NCBI RefSeq assembly: GCF_027596085.1
Contig: NC_072456.1
Coordinates: forward strand, 19,276,718 to 19,340,717
From: Anoplopoma fimbria
Taxonomy: Eukaryota > Chordata > Actinopteri > Perciformes > Anoplopomatidae
DNA: 64,000 bases
Direction: 5' to 3'
Position 1 is the first letter of the stretch, and each line of letters opens with the position of its first letter. Of this stretch, positions 26,833 to 63,987 are shown piece by piece. A program made the position numbers and the translations under genes. A model generated the notes under the pieces. It was given only the letters and a program-made list of their open reading frames with translations. It made no database searches and was not told where the DNA came from.

Positions 26833-27038
26833 GGAATATAATAATAATATTAACTATTTGAGTGGGCTAATCCTTATTTTACTCAAGTAAAGCACACTTT
26901 TTCCCTTGTTTAATACATTCTTGGGTACCTCAATCATATGCATCATCATCACCATCATCTTCATCAGCAGCAGCCTCCTGCCGGTGACGCCTGCCCACAC
27001 CTTATCCGACTCCTCCCCATTCGTGGACTATTGTAAAG

Positions 27039-55253
<28,215 letters not shown>

Positions 55254-56245
55254 GAAGACTACGCACACTCCTACGATACACACACACCATACATATGCAT
55301 AAAGAAATGCACACACAGCAGAGTCTTCATAAGAACTCTTTTGCAAAACCACTTCTTTACCAAGCCTTGGAATGACTGATGATTGAATATGTACACAGCT
55401 TTGCATTTGACTGTAAAACAACAATATGGAAATGAATGAAATCAAATGGAAAAGCCTCTAAGATGAAACGTGAAAACTGGTAAAAGCTCTCTCTCCTTAT
55501 TTTCGGCAATTTCCCTTCCACCTCCACCGATACCCACCACCCGACAAGACAAGACTCGGCAGTGCAGAGTGAGGACGGGAGGGTTGGCACATCTCCTCTC
55601 TCAATTCTCTGCGTCAGCTTCACGACAGCACCCTACATCAGCTCCACAGGACGAGCCAGAGGAGCACGTTTCCCTACACAAATGTTTTTTTGGGGGGTGG
55701 GAGGGGGCAAGGGATGTGTGATTGATGGTGTTCAAATCAAATAAACCTTATGAATAATAAATCGGCGCTCTACATCTCAGGGAATCTGGTGACTGAGGAA
55801 AGAAAGCTGCTGCCCCCTCCGAGAGTCTGACAGCCTTATAACGGTGGAAGGGATGAATCTTAAAGGGGCGGCGGAGGAATCCTCCGCAAGCCTGCAACTA
55901 GTTGTAACTGTTGTTTATATATATATATATATAGATATACATATGATGGATATATAAATATATATTCTTTTTTTTATTTTCAATGCTCTTTTTGTTTATT
56001 TTCCTTTCTGGCAATAGTGTAAAAATATTTGAGGATATGAACTTGATGGCTTTACATCTTTAGGAATCATTCCATTTACCCCTTTTTGGTGTTGCGCTCC
56101 CATTTCAGGTCAACGTCTGCGTCTATTTGTTCCTTCACACTGTTCACAAGCAAAGCCCCCACATAAGCCATAGCATCTGAACTCACTGATTGGGAGAGTT
56201 GTGATAGATTTGTGGAATATATGCAATAAAGATGATCATTGACAT
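55254..56245 (+). other. osbpl9: osbpl9 3' UTR
   Basis: Follows the stop codon. AATAAA signals occur at 55740, 55756 and 56225; a further one at 56826 could extend the transcript. A TA-repeat stretch lies near 55916-55935. The end at 56245 is a guess from the signal at 56225. Confidence 0.55.
56225..56230 (+). terminator. osbpl9 poly(A) signal (one of several)
   Basis: AATAAA with TG/T-rich sequence downstream. The alternatives at 55740 and 55756 are equally canonical, so alternative polyadenylation is likely. Confidence 0.5.
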
Positions 56246-57760
56246 TGCCTGTTCAAAGGACCAATTTTGGTGTCCGTTATGCCAAAAAAGGTTTAGATAA
56301 AAGGCTAAAGGGACTTTCCTCTGAACAGAGAACAAACAATCCTCTAAAAATGTTTCCATGTTACCTGAAGGCATTTATGAACAAATGATTGTTTACATGT
56401 TTGTGGATTGTGGATTGCTGGTTCATGATGAGGACCTAAGACAAGGACTGAGTCTGTAAAGTCTCCCTTTTTGTTCCTCAATTTTGGAGTCTGGTTTCCT
56501 CTCCTAAACGCACAGATGTCAGAGTGGATCAACTTGATGGTTCAGGTGTTGTCACAGGGTGAGGAGTGTGAAAACGAGGAACCAGTGCAGACATTTTAAA
56601 CACTGCTGCGGTTCCATAGAGCTGCTTTGAGACCAGACTGTGTTCTACTGGTTCTGTTTTCTCGTCAACTTGATTTTTGTTTTTGTTCACTAACTTTTGA
56701 GATCACCACATAGAGGGCAATATTTATCCTACTGTACACCTCTGCTTTATTAAACATCATTCAGTCTCTTATTTACAGCTACACAGATTGGATATAAATG
56801 CAATGATATTTGGATGAAAGTCAGAAATAAAAAACAATTTTCTCCTGAAGATGCTCAAGAATATCTCTCAGTGCTGTAGAGAGCTCACAACAGAGTTCTG
56901 TATTAAACTCTGTTGTATATATTCCTGGTGCTGTATGTATGAAACACTTAAATGCAGCATGTAGATGCAGCTGGTGAATTTAATCCTCTAAAGCATAAGA
57001 AAATGCCTTTAGAAACGAGACAAATTAAATTCAGTGTCCAAGCTAAATTTGTTAGTTTTTATTTAGTTTTTTCCTCCATGGTATGTGTTTGTAAATTATA
57101 TTGAATCGAGGCCTTGCCATACATTTCAGTATCACTCAGTATCGCCTAATAGAGAGCAATCAAAATGTATTTTTTATTTAAATTTTTGATCATAACCATT
57201 GATTGTACCAGATTTTCCTGTTTATTGATGCATAATATTAAATCTCCATGAGTTTATTCCTGCGAGATATTGTCCTGGTTATTTCAGATGAGCATTGCCT
57301 CAAGTCTCACCTTATTGCTCAGAACATGGTGACAGACTTCAGGGAGGAAAGACAACATGACAGATTTATTAATCGTCCAGAAACCAACCAGTACTATATG
57401 CTGGGAAAAACGCATTATGCATTAATTACTTAAAAATGTTATGTTTTCTTAAGTAAATTAAGAGAAAACAATTGACACACTTTGAAGGTCTGGCTTTTGG
57501 GGCCCATTGAGGTCTGATTAAATTGGCCTTTTTGGAAATCCATGTGAGTAAGATCAATAACATCAGATCAATACATTAATATACAATACACACAACAGGA
57601 TGGCATAACGAAAAGATGATGTGTAAGATTCAGATTCAGCATGTTAAGTAAACAAATTGGGATTACAAATGTCATTTTTTTTGTCATTTGTAATGACACG
57701 AATGACCAGCAGGGGCGCTAGCTGTCGAAATATTTATTTTCCCATCAGCCATTGCGACCC
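56246..57760. other. osbpl9-gas5 spacer
   Basis: About 1.5 kb of AT-rich sequence with no supported gene. A CTCF-like sequence and the gas5 TATA box lie at its right end. Confidence 0.7.
57706..57719 (+). promoter_or_regulatory. CTCF-like site upstream of gas5
   Basis: CCAGCAGGGGCGCT differs from the CTCF core by one missing G. It lies about 90 bp upstream of the gas5 transcription start. Confidence 0.35.
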
Positions 57761-57764
57761 CGGC

Positions 57765-57771
57765 TATAAAA
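57765..57771 (+). promoter_or_regulatory. gas5 TATA box
   Basis: TATAAAA about 30 bp upstream of a pyrimidine-rich start (CTCACTCTCC near 57795). TATA plus a 5'TOP start is the typical promoter of snoRNA host and ribosomal-protein genes, which couples transcript turnover to growth signalling. Confidence 0.7.
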
Positions 57772-58084
57772 GCGATCCGCACCCTCTGTTAGTTCTCACT
57801 CTCCGGCCCCGCTCCAGGTAAAGATGACGCAGAAACCTACTGAACCTATTTGTCATAGTTACATGTCGTCAAACTATTGTTATTTAGCTTTGACTGCAGC
57901 TTAATACTCATTTATGTTCATTATTGTGCGCCTTTACTGGCTTTATTTGGCTTAAATGCTTCCTTGATGGACTTAATCTTAGCTTTAGCAGCAGGCCTCC
58001 ACCACGTGTCTCGTTGCGATGCTAACTAGCCAGCTAGATAATCTCCCTCTTTAATGAGATAAGTGTAACTTTGCTGCTGCAATC

Positions 58085-58163
58085 CCATGACTATATGATG
58101 AAAATAATGTTGGTAGGGACATCTGATTAAAAGTGAAGAATGCCAACTTTTCTGACTGCATGG
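58085..58163 (+). ncRNA. snord74: SNORD74 box C/D snoRNA, copy 1
   Basis: C box ATGATGA at 58095, guide TTGGTAGGGACAT before D' CTGA, then GCCAACTTTT before D box CTGA at 58152. Terminal stem CCATG/CATGG. The guide core is the recognisable U74 sequence; the human homologue guides 28S rRNA 2'-O-methylation. Intron 1 of gas5, but about 158 nt from the 3' splice site, which is unusually far. Confidence 0.9.
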
Positions 58164-58407
58164 TAGAAGCTTTAACATCAGCTCTAGTCTAGCTTACTAG
58201 TGTGGGTTACCTGCTGCGTGCGCAGCATGTGGAGGAATGTAATGCTTTAAACTATGACTTACCTGCAGAGAAGCTGCCTCATTTTATGGTTTTAGTATTC
58301 AAATTTTTTTTTTTGTTGTAGGCCTGTAAACCACGGGATCACTGCAAAATGAAGCTGGAAATGAGATGGTAAGCAACAAGAAATGGTTACTACTTTGCTG
58401 CAGCATT

Positions 58408-58488
58408 CCCATGACTATATGATGATATAAATGTTGGTAGGGACATCTGATTAATAGTGAAGAATGCCAACATTTCTGACTTCATGGG
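58408..58488 (+). ncRNA. snord74: SNORD74 box C/D snoRNA, copy 2
   Basis: C box ATGATGA, the same TTGGTAGGGACAT guide before D', GCCAACATTT before D, and a 6-bp terminal stem CCCATG/CATGGG. Paralogue of the copy in intron 1, with changes mostly outside the guides. Intron 2; distance to the 3' splice site about 128 nt. Confidence 0.9.
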
Positions 58489-58714
58489 AAAAGGCTTAAA
58501 AAAATGTTTTGTCTAGCTTAACGTTAGCTGGGTACAGCATGTGGAAGGAGAAACTTTTCAGCTTTTGAAACTTTTCTTATGGGTTCCATGTAACTTAAAG
58601 TGTTTCTTTCCTTCAGGTTGAAAAAGATGTCTTCAAGTTGTGAACGACATCGTGTACAAAGATGGTAAGATCCTTATTTTTCTCCTAATAAAATGACTTG
58701 TGCTAATCCACCAG

Positions 58715-58780
58715 GAAGTCTATGATGTTTTAAGAGTAGTGGACAGATGTGATTTCTGAGAAATTTTACCCTGAGACTTT
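58715..58780 (+). ncRNA. snord75: SNORD75 box C/D snoRNA
   Basis: C box ATGATGT, guide AAGAGTAGTGGACAGA, D' CTGA, and D box CTGA at 58771, with terminal stem AAGTCT/AGACTT. The guide matches U75 as recalled. Intron 3, 65 nt from the 3' splice site. Confidence 0.85.
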
Positions 58781-59165
58781 CAGTTAAGCTATACCTGTTT
58801 GTTTCAATATGACCTGTATTGTACTAAAAGGTGTTTATCAACAGGTGTCTTGGACCTTGAGAGCCATGCAGGAAGCAAGGTTGAGACCAAATGAGGTGAG
58901 GCTCAGTTTGACTCAAAATGGCATTTGAGATGGATTTATGCTTCTCTGAGGTTCACTCCTTACTTTAATTTATTTAAAAGTTTTACTAGTATTAATGAGA
59001 TTTAATCTTTTTAATTAGATTTGATATACACCAGCCACACTTGCTTTTGGCCCCATAAGCATGCAGATTCTGTGCTCAAACAGTTGAGATTTCTGCTGTG
59101 AATGGCCTTTCTAAAGCTGGCACACCCAGAGAAGCATCTGTCTGCCTTATTTTTCACATTCTCAT

Positions 59166-59248
59166 GTGCTGCTGATGACATTTATTTGCTACTCTCGACA
59201 AGATGGATGACGATACTCTCAACCCACCAGTTGATTTATCTGAGGCAC
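59166..59248 (+). ncRNA. snord76: SNORD76 box C/D snoRNA
   Basis: C box CTGATGA, the segment TTTATTTGCTACTCT, an internal C' (GGATGA), and D box CTGA at 59240, closed by a GTGC/GCAC stem. The TTTGCTACTCT guide is shared with U76. Intron 4, 65 nt from the 3' splice site. Confidence 0.85.
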
Positions 59249-59404
59249 AGAACTTGTTGCCTTCAGATTCAAGTTTATTATTTTTATGCTCATTATTTTT
59301 GTCTTCCTTCAGGTGTGCCAAACATGGTTTGAGTTGACCGTCCAATGACATCATGTCATTGCAGCAGGTAATGCAGTCCTTTTATCCCAGTATTCTTTAA
59401 AAAA

Positions 59405-59486
59405 ACTGTAAATGATGAACTTGTTTAAAAAAACAAAAAGGGAATCTCTCTGAAAAGAGTGAAAGACAACTTTCTACTGATGCAGT
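59405..59486 (+). ncRNA. snord79: SNORD79 box C/D snoRNA, copy 1
   Basis: C box ATGATGA at 59412, GGGAATCTCT before D' CTGA, C' GTGAAAG, AAGACAACTTTCTA before D box CTGA at 59477, and terminal stem ACTG/CAGT. The GGAATCTCTCTGA and AAGACA segments are those of U79. Intron 5, 67 nt from the 3' splice site. Confidence 0.85.
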
Positions 59487-59642
59487 GCAGACTTCTGAAA
59501 TACCTTCATATGAAAATGGGAGTTTTTACTAATGTGTAGTGTTAACTTGCAGGTGGTCCGCAATACTTGGCTCCAGTTTGAAGTTACTTGGATAATGGTG
59601 AGTGAAATCTGAGAACCTTTTTCATAAAAACAAAACTGATCC

Positions 59643-59721
59643 GATACAATGATGACAGCATAGTTCAGCAGATTAAACCATGAAGATTTCCCTATTGTCT
59701 TTCGCTCCTAGCTGATGTGTC
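59643..59721 (+). ncRNA. snord80: SNORD80 box C/D snoRNA, copy 1
   Basis: C box ATGATGA at 59649, guide CATAGTTCAGCAGA, GTCTTTCGCTCCTA before D box CTGA at 59712, terminal stem GATACA/TGTGTC. Both guides are characteristic of U80; the first is also in U77, so a U77-like origin of part of it cannot be excluded. Intron 6, 71 nt from the 3' splice site. Confidence 0.9.
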
Positions 59722-59901
59722 GGCCTTGACAACCAGTGAGGCCACTTGATTTCTATATGGCTTTTTAATAATGTTAATTCTCAATTTTCAGGAACATTAT
59801 TGATGCCAGTCCAGAAGGCCAAGCTGTGGCTTGAGTTGACCGTTCAATGACATGTCATTGCAGCAGGTAATGCAGTCATTTTACACAGCTTTCTTTTTTA
59901 A

Positions 59902-59983
59902 ACTGTCAATGATGAACTTGTTTAAAAAAACAAAAAGGGAATCTCTCTGAAAAGAGTGAAAGACAACTTTCTACTGATGCGGT
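59902..59983 (+). ncRNA. snord79: SNORD79 box C/D snoRNA, copy 2
   Basis: Near-identical to copy 1. The terminal stem carries a change (ACTG/CGGT) that keeps pairing through a G-T wobble, suggesting the structure is still maintained. Intron 7, 66 nt from the 3' splice site. Confidence 0.85.
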
Positions 59984-60145
59984 GCAGACTTTGGAAATGC
60001 CTTCATATGAAAATGAAAGCTTTTGCTAATGTCAGTGTTAACTTGCAGGTGGTCCTCAGTACTTGGCTCCAGCTTGACATTACTTCGATCAGTTAATGGT
60101 GAGTATTTTGTGTTAAAGTACACTTGATAATAAAAAAACTGGTCT

Positions 60146-60224
60146 GATACAATGATGACAGCATAGTTCAGCAGATTAAACCATGAAGATTTCCCGATTG
60201 TCTTTCGCTCCTAGCTGATGTGTT
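60146..60224 (+). ncRNA. snord80: SNORD80 box C/D snoRNA, copy 2
   Basis: Same C box, CATAGTTCAGCAGA and GTCTTTCGCTCCTA guides and D box as copy 1; terminal stem GATACA/TGTGTT is weaker by one position. Intron 8, 73 nt from the 3' splice site. Confidence 0.9.
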
Positions 60225-60491
60225 GGCCTTGACAACCATTGAGGCCACTTGATTTCTACATGGCTTTATTATAATGTAAATTCTCTCAATTTTTAGGAAC
60301 AACACCAGCAGTCCAAAAGGCCAAGTGAAGGTGAGTTGAAAGGCTAAAGTACAAGGATCCTTAAACGGCACTTTTCCACAGCAGCCATTTTGACTAGTTG
60401 TTTGGTAATAAACACTGCTGGTGGTTTAAATAAATAAGCCCCTGCAATGACATGTCATAATGGTTGCTGGGTTAAGGTGCCAATGATGCCT

Positions 60492-60570
60492 GATACAATG
60501 ATGACAGCATAGTTCAGCAGATTAAACCATGAAGATTCATCTATTGTCTTTCGCTCCTAGCTGATGTATC
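60492..60570 (+). ncRNA. snord80: SNORD80 box C/D snoRNA, copy 3
   Basis: Same guides as the other two copies, with the best terminal stem of the three (GATACA/TGTATC, fully complementary). Intron 9, 74 nt from the 3' splice site. Upstream in this intron (about 60446-60462) is a fragment resembling exon 5/7, a remnant of a third duplication unit. Confidence 0.9.
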
Positions 60571-60727
60571 AGATGCAATTGTAATTTAGCCCTGAGGTGT
60601 TAAATCTAAAAGGTAATAAAGAATCTCTTCTCATCCCATCCAGATATGTAAAACTTTGCTGTTGGAGAATCTTCACAGCCCTCTGATGGTAAGTGTCATG
60701 TCAGAATGGTGCTCTGCAGCTAATATC

Positions 60728-60798
60728 ATTCAGATATGATGACTATGAATCAGGTCTCTGATCCAGTTGAGGAAGTTCTAATTTAATCTGATCTGAAT
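60728..60798 (+). ncRNA. Unassigned box C/D snoRNA in gas5 intron 10
   Basis: Complete C/D architecture: C box ATGATGA at 60736, D' CTGA at 60758, C'-like TTGAGGA, D box CTGA at 60788, and a perfect 7-bp terminal stem ATTCAGA/TCTGAAT. It sits 66 nt from the 3' splice site like its neighbours. The guides (TATGAATCAGGTCT before D' and GAAGTTCTAATTTAAT before D) do not match the GAS5 snoRNAs I can recall (SNORD44, 47, 74-81). It could be a diverged SNORD44, 77 or 81, or a lineage-specific snoRNA. Confidence 0.8.
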
Positions 60799-61004
60799 AT
60801 TTTCTAGGATAAGAACTGAACTTTTTATTCACATTCATTTACACAAAGTTGTTCTCCTTGCAGGTAGAGTCCAGTTGTGACTGTCGTGAGGACAAGATGT
60901 GACACCTCTCCAGGTTATGATCATTGACTTTGGAGGCTGGTTTGAAAAGACAAGATCCACTGAGGTGAGAATAAAAATCCTCCCACAAGATGACATTTAG
61001 TGAC

Positions 61005-61079
61005 TTGGGTTCAGTGATGTTTTAACAAATGTCTGACCTGAACTTCAATGTGGATAATTTCTGTTACTGAGTAACCCAG
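61005..61079 (+). ncRNA. snord78: SNORD78-like box C/D snoRNA
   Basis: C box GTGATGT at 61014, ACAAATGTCTGACCTGAA (the U78 D' guide region), C'-like CAATGTG, D box CTGA at 61067, and stem GGGTT/AACCC. The 3' half differs from mammalian U78, so the assignment rests on the D' side. Intron 11, 67 nt from the 3' splice site. Confidence 0.75.
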
Positions 61080-61241
61080 TGAATTAACTCTTAATCAACC
61101 AGTCATTGACTTATAATGAGGTTCTTTTATTTTCCCATCCTCTAGGAAAGCTGGATCTGTCAGAGTGACCATGGTAAGCATTTTAATTTGTAAATCTAGA
61201 AAACATGTCCTCATTATATTAGTTACCATAAACTAACCACT

Positions 61242-61313
61242 ACCTGTGATGAAAAGATTCTGCCAAATGATATCTCATGATTATACTCCTACCGTTCCAT
61301 ATATTTCTGAGGC
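61242..61313 (+). ncRNA. snord47: SNORD47 box C/D snoRNA, copy 1
   Basis: C box GTGATGA at 61246, GATTCTGCCAAATGATAT, then ACCGTTCCATATATTT before D box CTGA at 61307. The ACCGTTCCAT guide and ATTCTGCCAAATGA segment match U47. Intron 12, about 170 nt from the 3' splice site because a partial duplication lies between. Confidence 0.85.
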
Positions 61314-61372
61314 TGTGTGGTCCATAAACATGCGTTTAGTGTCGCTGTTTCCTCTACTTTATTTTAATGAGA

Positions 61373-61416
61373 ACCTGAACTTCAATGTGGATAATTTCTG
61401 TTACTGAGTAACCCAG
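61373..61416 (+). pseudogene. Truncated SNORD78-like copy
   Basis: Repeats the 3' half of the SNORD78-like snoRNA (from ACCTGAAC through the D box and AACCC) but lacks the C box, D' guide and 5' stem strand. It marks the left edge of the duplicated unit. Without a C box it should not form a snoRNP. Confidence 0.85.
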
Positions 61417-61572
61417 TGAATTCACTTCTATTCAACCAGTCATTGACTTATAATGACATTCTTTTATTTTCCTGTCCTCTAGGATAGCTGGCTCTGTCAG
61501 AGTGACCATGGTAAGCATTTTTATTAAATCTAGAAACATGTCCTCATTATATTTTACCATAAACTACCCACT

Positions 61573-61645
61573 ACCTGTGATGAAAAGATTCTGCCAAATG
61601 ATATCCCATGATTATACCCCTACCGTTCCATATATTTCTGAGGCT
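61573..61645 (+). ncRNA. snord47: SNORD47 box C/D snoRNA, copy 2
   Basis: Nearly identical to copy 1 with identical ACCGTTCCATATATTT guide and boxes. Intron 13, 74 nt from the 3' splice site. Confidence 0.85.
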
Positions 61646-61796
61646 GTGTGGTCCAAAACCCTGTTTAGTGTCGCTGTTTTCTCCACTTTATTTTAATGAG
61701 AAATCTTTTTTCCCTCAGAATGAAGCCGTGCAGCCCTCTATGATGACCGGAGAGCCAGCAGCAAACCTGTCAATCTAAAGAAACTGTATATGTGGC

Positions 61797-61802
61797 AATA
61801 AA
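61797..61802 (+). terminator. gas5 poly(A) signal
   Basis: AATAAA followed by a TG/T-rich region (GTTCGTGTGTTTTCTCC). Ends the last exon about 470 bp upstream of the tor3a start codon. Confidence 0.75.
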
Positions 61803-61948
61803 TGATCAAAAGAAATGCTTGTTCGTGTGTTTTCTCCTTCTGAAAGTAATCTGCAACAATAAAAGTAAGCCATTTTGAGTCATGTCCACATCTCTTAATA
61901 CTGGCATGTAATGAACAGGGTTTATTTAAGGAAGTGACGTTTCCCTTT

Positions 61949-62150
61949 ACCGGAAATGATGTAGTTGGCCTCCTTTGCCAATTAATATTTCTGGGACCAT
62001 AACATATACTAGGTTGTCATATTATACTCCATGCATTAAGACAGGAGCTTAAATTATGAACTTGTTATAAGTGTAAATTGTATTAATGCTCCTGAGGCAG
62101 ACTAGTGCTTCCCTTGGATGGGGCGGAGCTTCGGTGCACGCATGCGCTGT
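61949..62150 (+). promoter_or_regulatory. Probable tor3a promoter elements
   Basis: ACCGGAAAT (ETS type) at 61949, GGGGCGG (GC box) near 62120 and GCACGCATGCGC (NRF1 type) near 62136-62147. No TATA. This is the usual composition of a housekeeping vertebrate promoter. Motif matches only. Confidence 0.5.
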
Positions 62151-62290
62151 TCATACACCTCCCATACGGGGAGAGGGGTAGATGTTGTCCGTGCAGGCCG
62201 ACGGTGAAAGGCAGTGTTTGGATAAAGCGGAGAGGACGGCAGAGCGGTGTTCAGTCTGCTCTCGGCCGGCCCGGACCTTCCTCATCCCCG

Positions 62291-63987
62291 ATGTTGTTGC
62301 GCTGGTTGCTGCCGGCGCTCTGCGCTCTGTCCGCAGAGGCCGACTTCTTTAAGCTCGACAGCATTTCCAATGTTTCTACTTACTATTTTAATTACATTTA
62401 TTGCAATATATGGGAGGGGGAGTGTCAGCCCAACCAGGACGATGCTACACAGCAAGGTAAAGGGACAATTATTTTATCATCACAAGCTGTTTATCTAATG
62501 CTTTGCCACATTTACCACAAATGGAGATATATCCGGAAGGCGCGCCACATTCCACTTGATGCAAGCAATTGATTATCCTGACTCATTATTTCTGATATAT
62601 GACTGAGATGGTGTGTGCAGTTCCTTCCAGGGACGTCTGGGCAGCTATTTCTCAGGACTACACGAGCCTGATGCATCAGTGGTACTGTAGTCTGGGCCAG
62701 TGCTGTGAATCCGGAGACTGCAGGATGACCAACAACATCACAGGTATCTCTCTCCAGCTGGGTGCATGTGTAAACATTAGTGTAAATCACATGTACTCTA
62801 TGTATAGATTTGTCTTTATTTCAGTGTTTTTACAACAGGGTTAGTAGCTCAATGTGTACTGTTGCAGATTGCATAAAGATCATTGGACATGGTGCCTTTA
62901 ATCTTAATCTGTTTTATTATAGCTATAGATATACAGCTTGTCGTTTTCAATGTTACATATACAGCTTCTGAAAGTTTATCTAACAATGATATCAGTAATA
63001 CAAGTTGCTTTAATATTATTACTTTTGATTCTGCAACTTCATATTAACTTTATACAATATAAACGGCAGCAAATTTTCCTCTTTCAATGGCAATAAACAT
63101 TTACATTAAAATATATTTTTAGGTAAATATGAGCCATGTCCATACAGTAGCTATAAGGTTGAAATGGTGGGACTGATTTTGATATACAGATAAGGCTCTC
63201 TGACAATAAATAGGTTTAATTCTGTTTGAGAGCCTTTTCCATCCTGAGAACAAACAAAATGTTTTTATTGTGGCATTTAAATGCCTTTTTTTGTAGACAT
63301 TTAGGAAAGTGAGTAAAAGCTACTTTTTGCAGAAAGGATTCAGAATACCTTGCTCTTTAGTGGTCCTGTTTCACCCATAAGAGGTCAGCAAGTTTAGAAG
63401 CTGTTCTACTGCATAGTTAAATAATTTAGTTTCATGCCATCATTGCCCTTTGACAATAAATAAAACACATTGAGAATTCTCACAAAATATTGTCTGACAA
63501 ATACTTCAGTTGAAACATTAGTGGTAATACCAGTGAATATCTTGGCTTAACTGCAGAAGCATGCTAAGAGATGTTCATGCAGATGAGGACTGAGATACAT
63601 GAAATCACTGCTGCGCTTTGTAGAACCCCCCCCACCTTAAATTTAATAGCACTGTAACACCACTAGGGTTAATTCTCTATCAGGTACAGCCATTTTTACA
63701 CTCTCCTGTGCAAACATGCAGGTCTGGCAAGGGACCTTCAGACAAAGCTCCACGGGCAGCACCTGGTTCAGTCTGTGGTTCTGAAAGCCATCCAGGGTTT
63801 CATCAACAACCCAGAGTCCAACAAGCCCCTGACTCTCTCCTTCCACGGCTGGTCTGGCACCGGCAAGAACTTTGTGGCCCGGATCATCGCCGATAACCTG
63901 TATCGTGACGGGGTGAAGAGCGAGTGTGTCCGACTGTTCATCGCACCGTTCCACTTCCCACATGCCCGGCTGGTGGACACGTACAAG
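62291..63987 (+). CDS. tor3a: Torsin-3A, 5' part, truncated by the window end
   Basis: AAA+ ATPase of the torsin family, ER lumen. Exons seen: 62291-62456, 62621-62743, 63722-63987; the gene continues past the window (donor GTGACA at 63988). ATG 62291 opens a signal peptide (MLLRWLLPALCALSAEA), then a region with two possible N-glycosylation sites (NVS, NIT), the Cys-rich WYCSLGQCC and GDCRMTNNIT typical of TOR3A, and the ATPase start with LHGQHLVQ and Walker A GWSGTGKN (residues 139-146, Lys 145), then FHFPHARLVD. TOR3A rather than TOR1/2 is chosen from WYCS..CC..GDCR.(S/T)NN. No in-frame ATG precedes this one in the exon. Closeness to abl2 agrees with human TOR3A-ABL2 linkage. Confidence 0.9.

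Larger units (their letters stand above)
24990..27038. other. abl2-osbpl9 intergenic region
   Basis: AT-rich spacer with no supported gene. It holds a LINE-tail-like repeat, a three-copy minisatellite, and just before osbpl9 a short CAT/CAG-rich stretch and a more GC-rich segment that probably contains the osbpl9 promoter. Confidence 0.7.
59329..60329 (+). repeat. Tandem duplication of two exons plus SNORD79-SNORD80 unit (about 505 bp)
   Basis: Exon 5-intron-exon 6-intron is repeated as exon 7-intron-exon 8-intron. Exons 5 and 7 share TTGAGTTGACCG...CATTGCAGCAG; exons 6 and 8 share ACTTGGCTCCAG; the introns carry SNORD79 and SNORD80 in order. Exon 9 corresponds to the start of exon 7 (GGCCAAG). 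Confidence 0.9.
61036..61702 (+). repeat. Tandem duplication of exon plus SNORD47 unit (about 337 bp)
   Basis: Copy 1 (61036-61372) and copy 2 (61373-61702) are direct tandem repeats containing the 3' end of the SNORD78-like element, a 28-nt exon (61146 and 61483) and SNORD47. High similarity in intronic as well as snoRNA sequence indicates a recent event. Confidence 0.92.
57795..61818 (+). ncRNA. gas5: gas5-like snoRNA host gene, 14 exons
   Basis: Non-coding host gene. Exons: about 57795-57817, 58322-58368, 58617-58664, 58845-58895, 59313-59367, 59553-59597, 59792-59866, 60049-60098, 60297-60330, 60644-60688, 60864-60964, 61146-61173, 61483-61510, 61719-61818, all with GT-AG junctions. Each of the 13 introns holds one box C/D snoRNA in the order SNORD74, 74, 75, 76, 79, 80, 79, 80, 80, unassigned, 78, 47, 47. 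Human GAS5 hosts the same families in a similar order, which identifies the gene. Exons are short, poorly conserved and have no shared ORF, as expected of a 5'TOP transcript degraded by nonsense-mediated decay. The distance from snoRNA end to the 3' splice site is 65-74 nt in ten introns, the known favourable spacing. The locus has expanded by tandem duplication. Confidence 0.88.

Noticed and set aside
62105..62290. Upstream extension of the tor3a reading frame
   Set aside because: The frame is open but contains no ATG before 62291, and a signal peptide starts exactly there.
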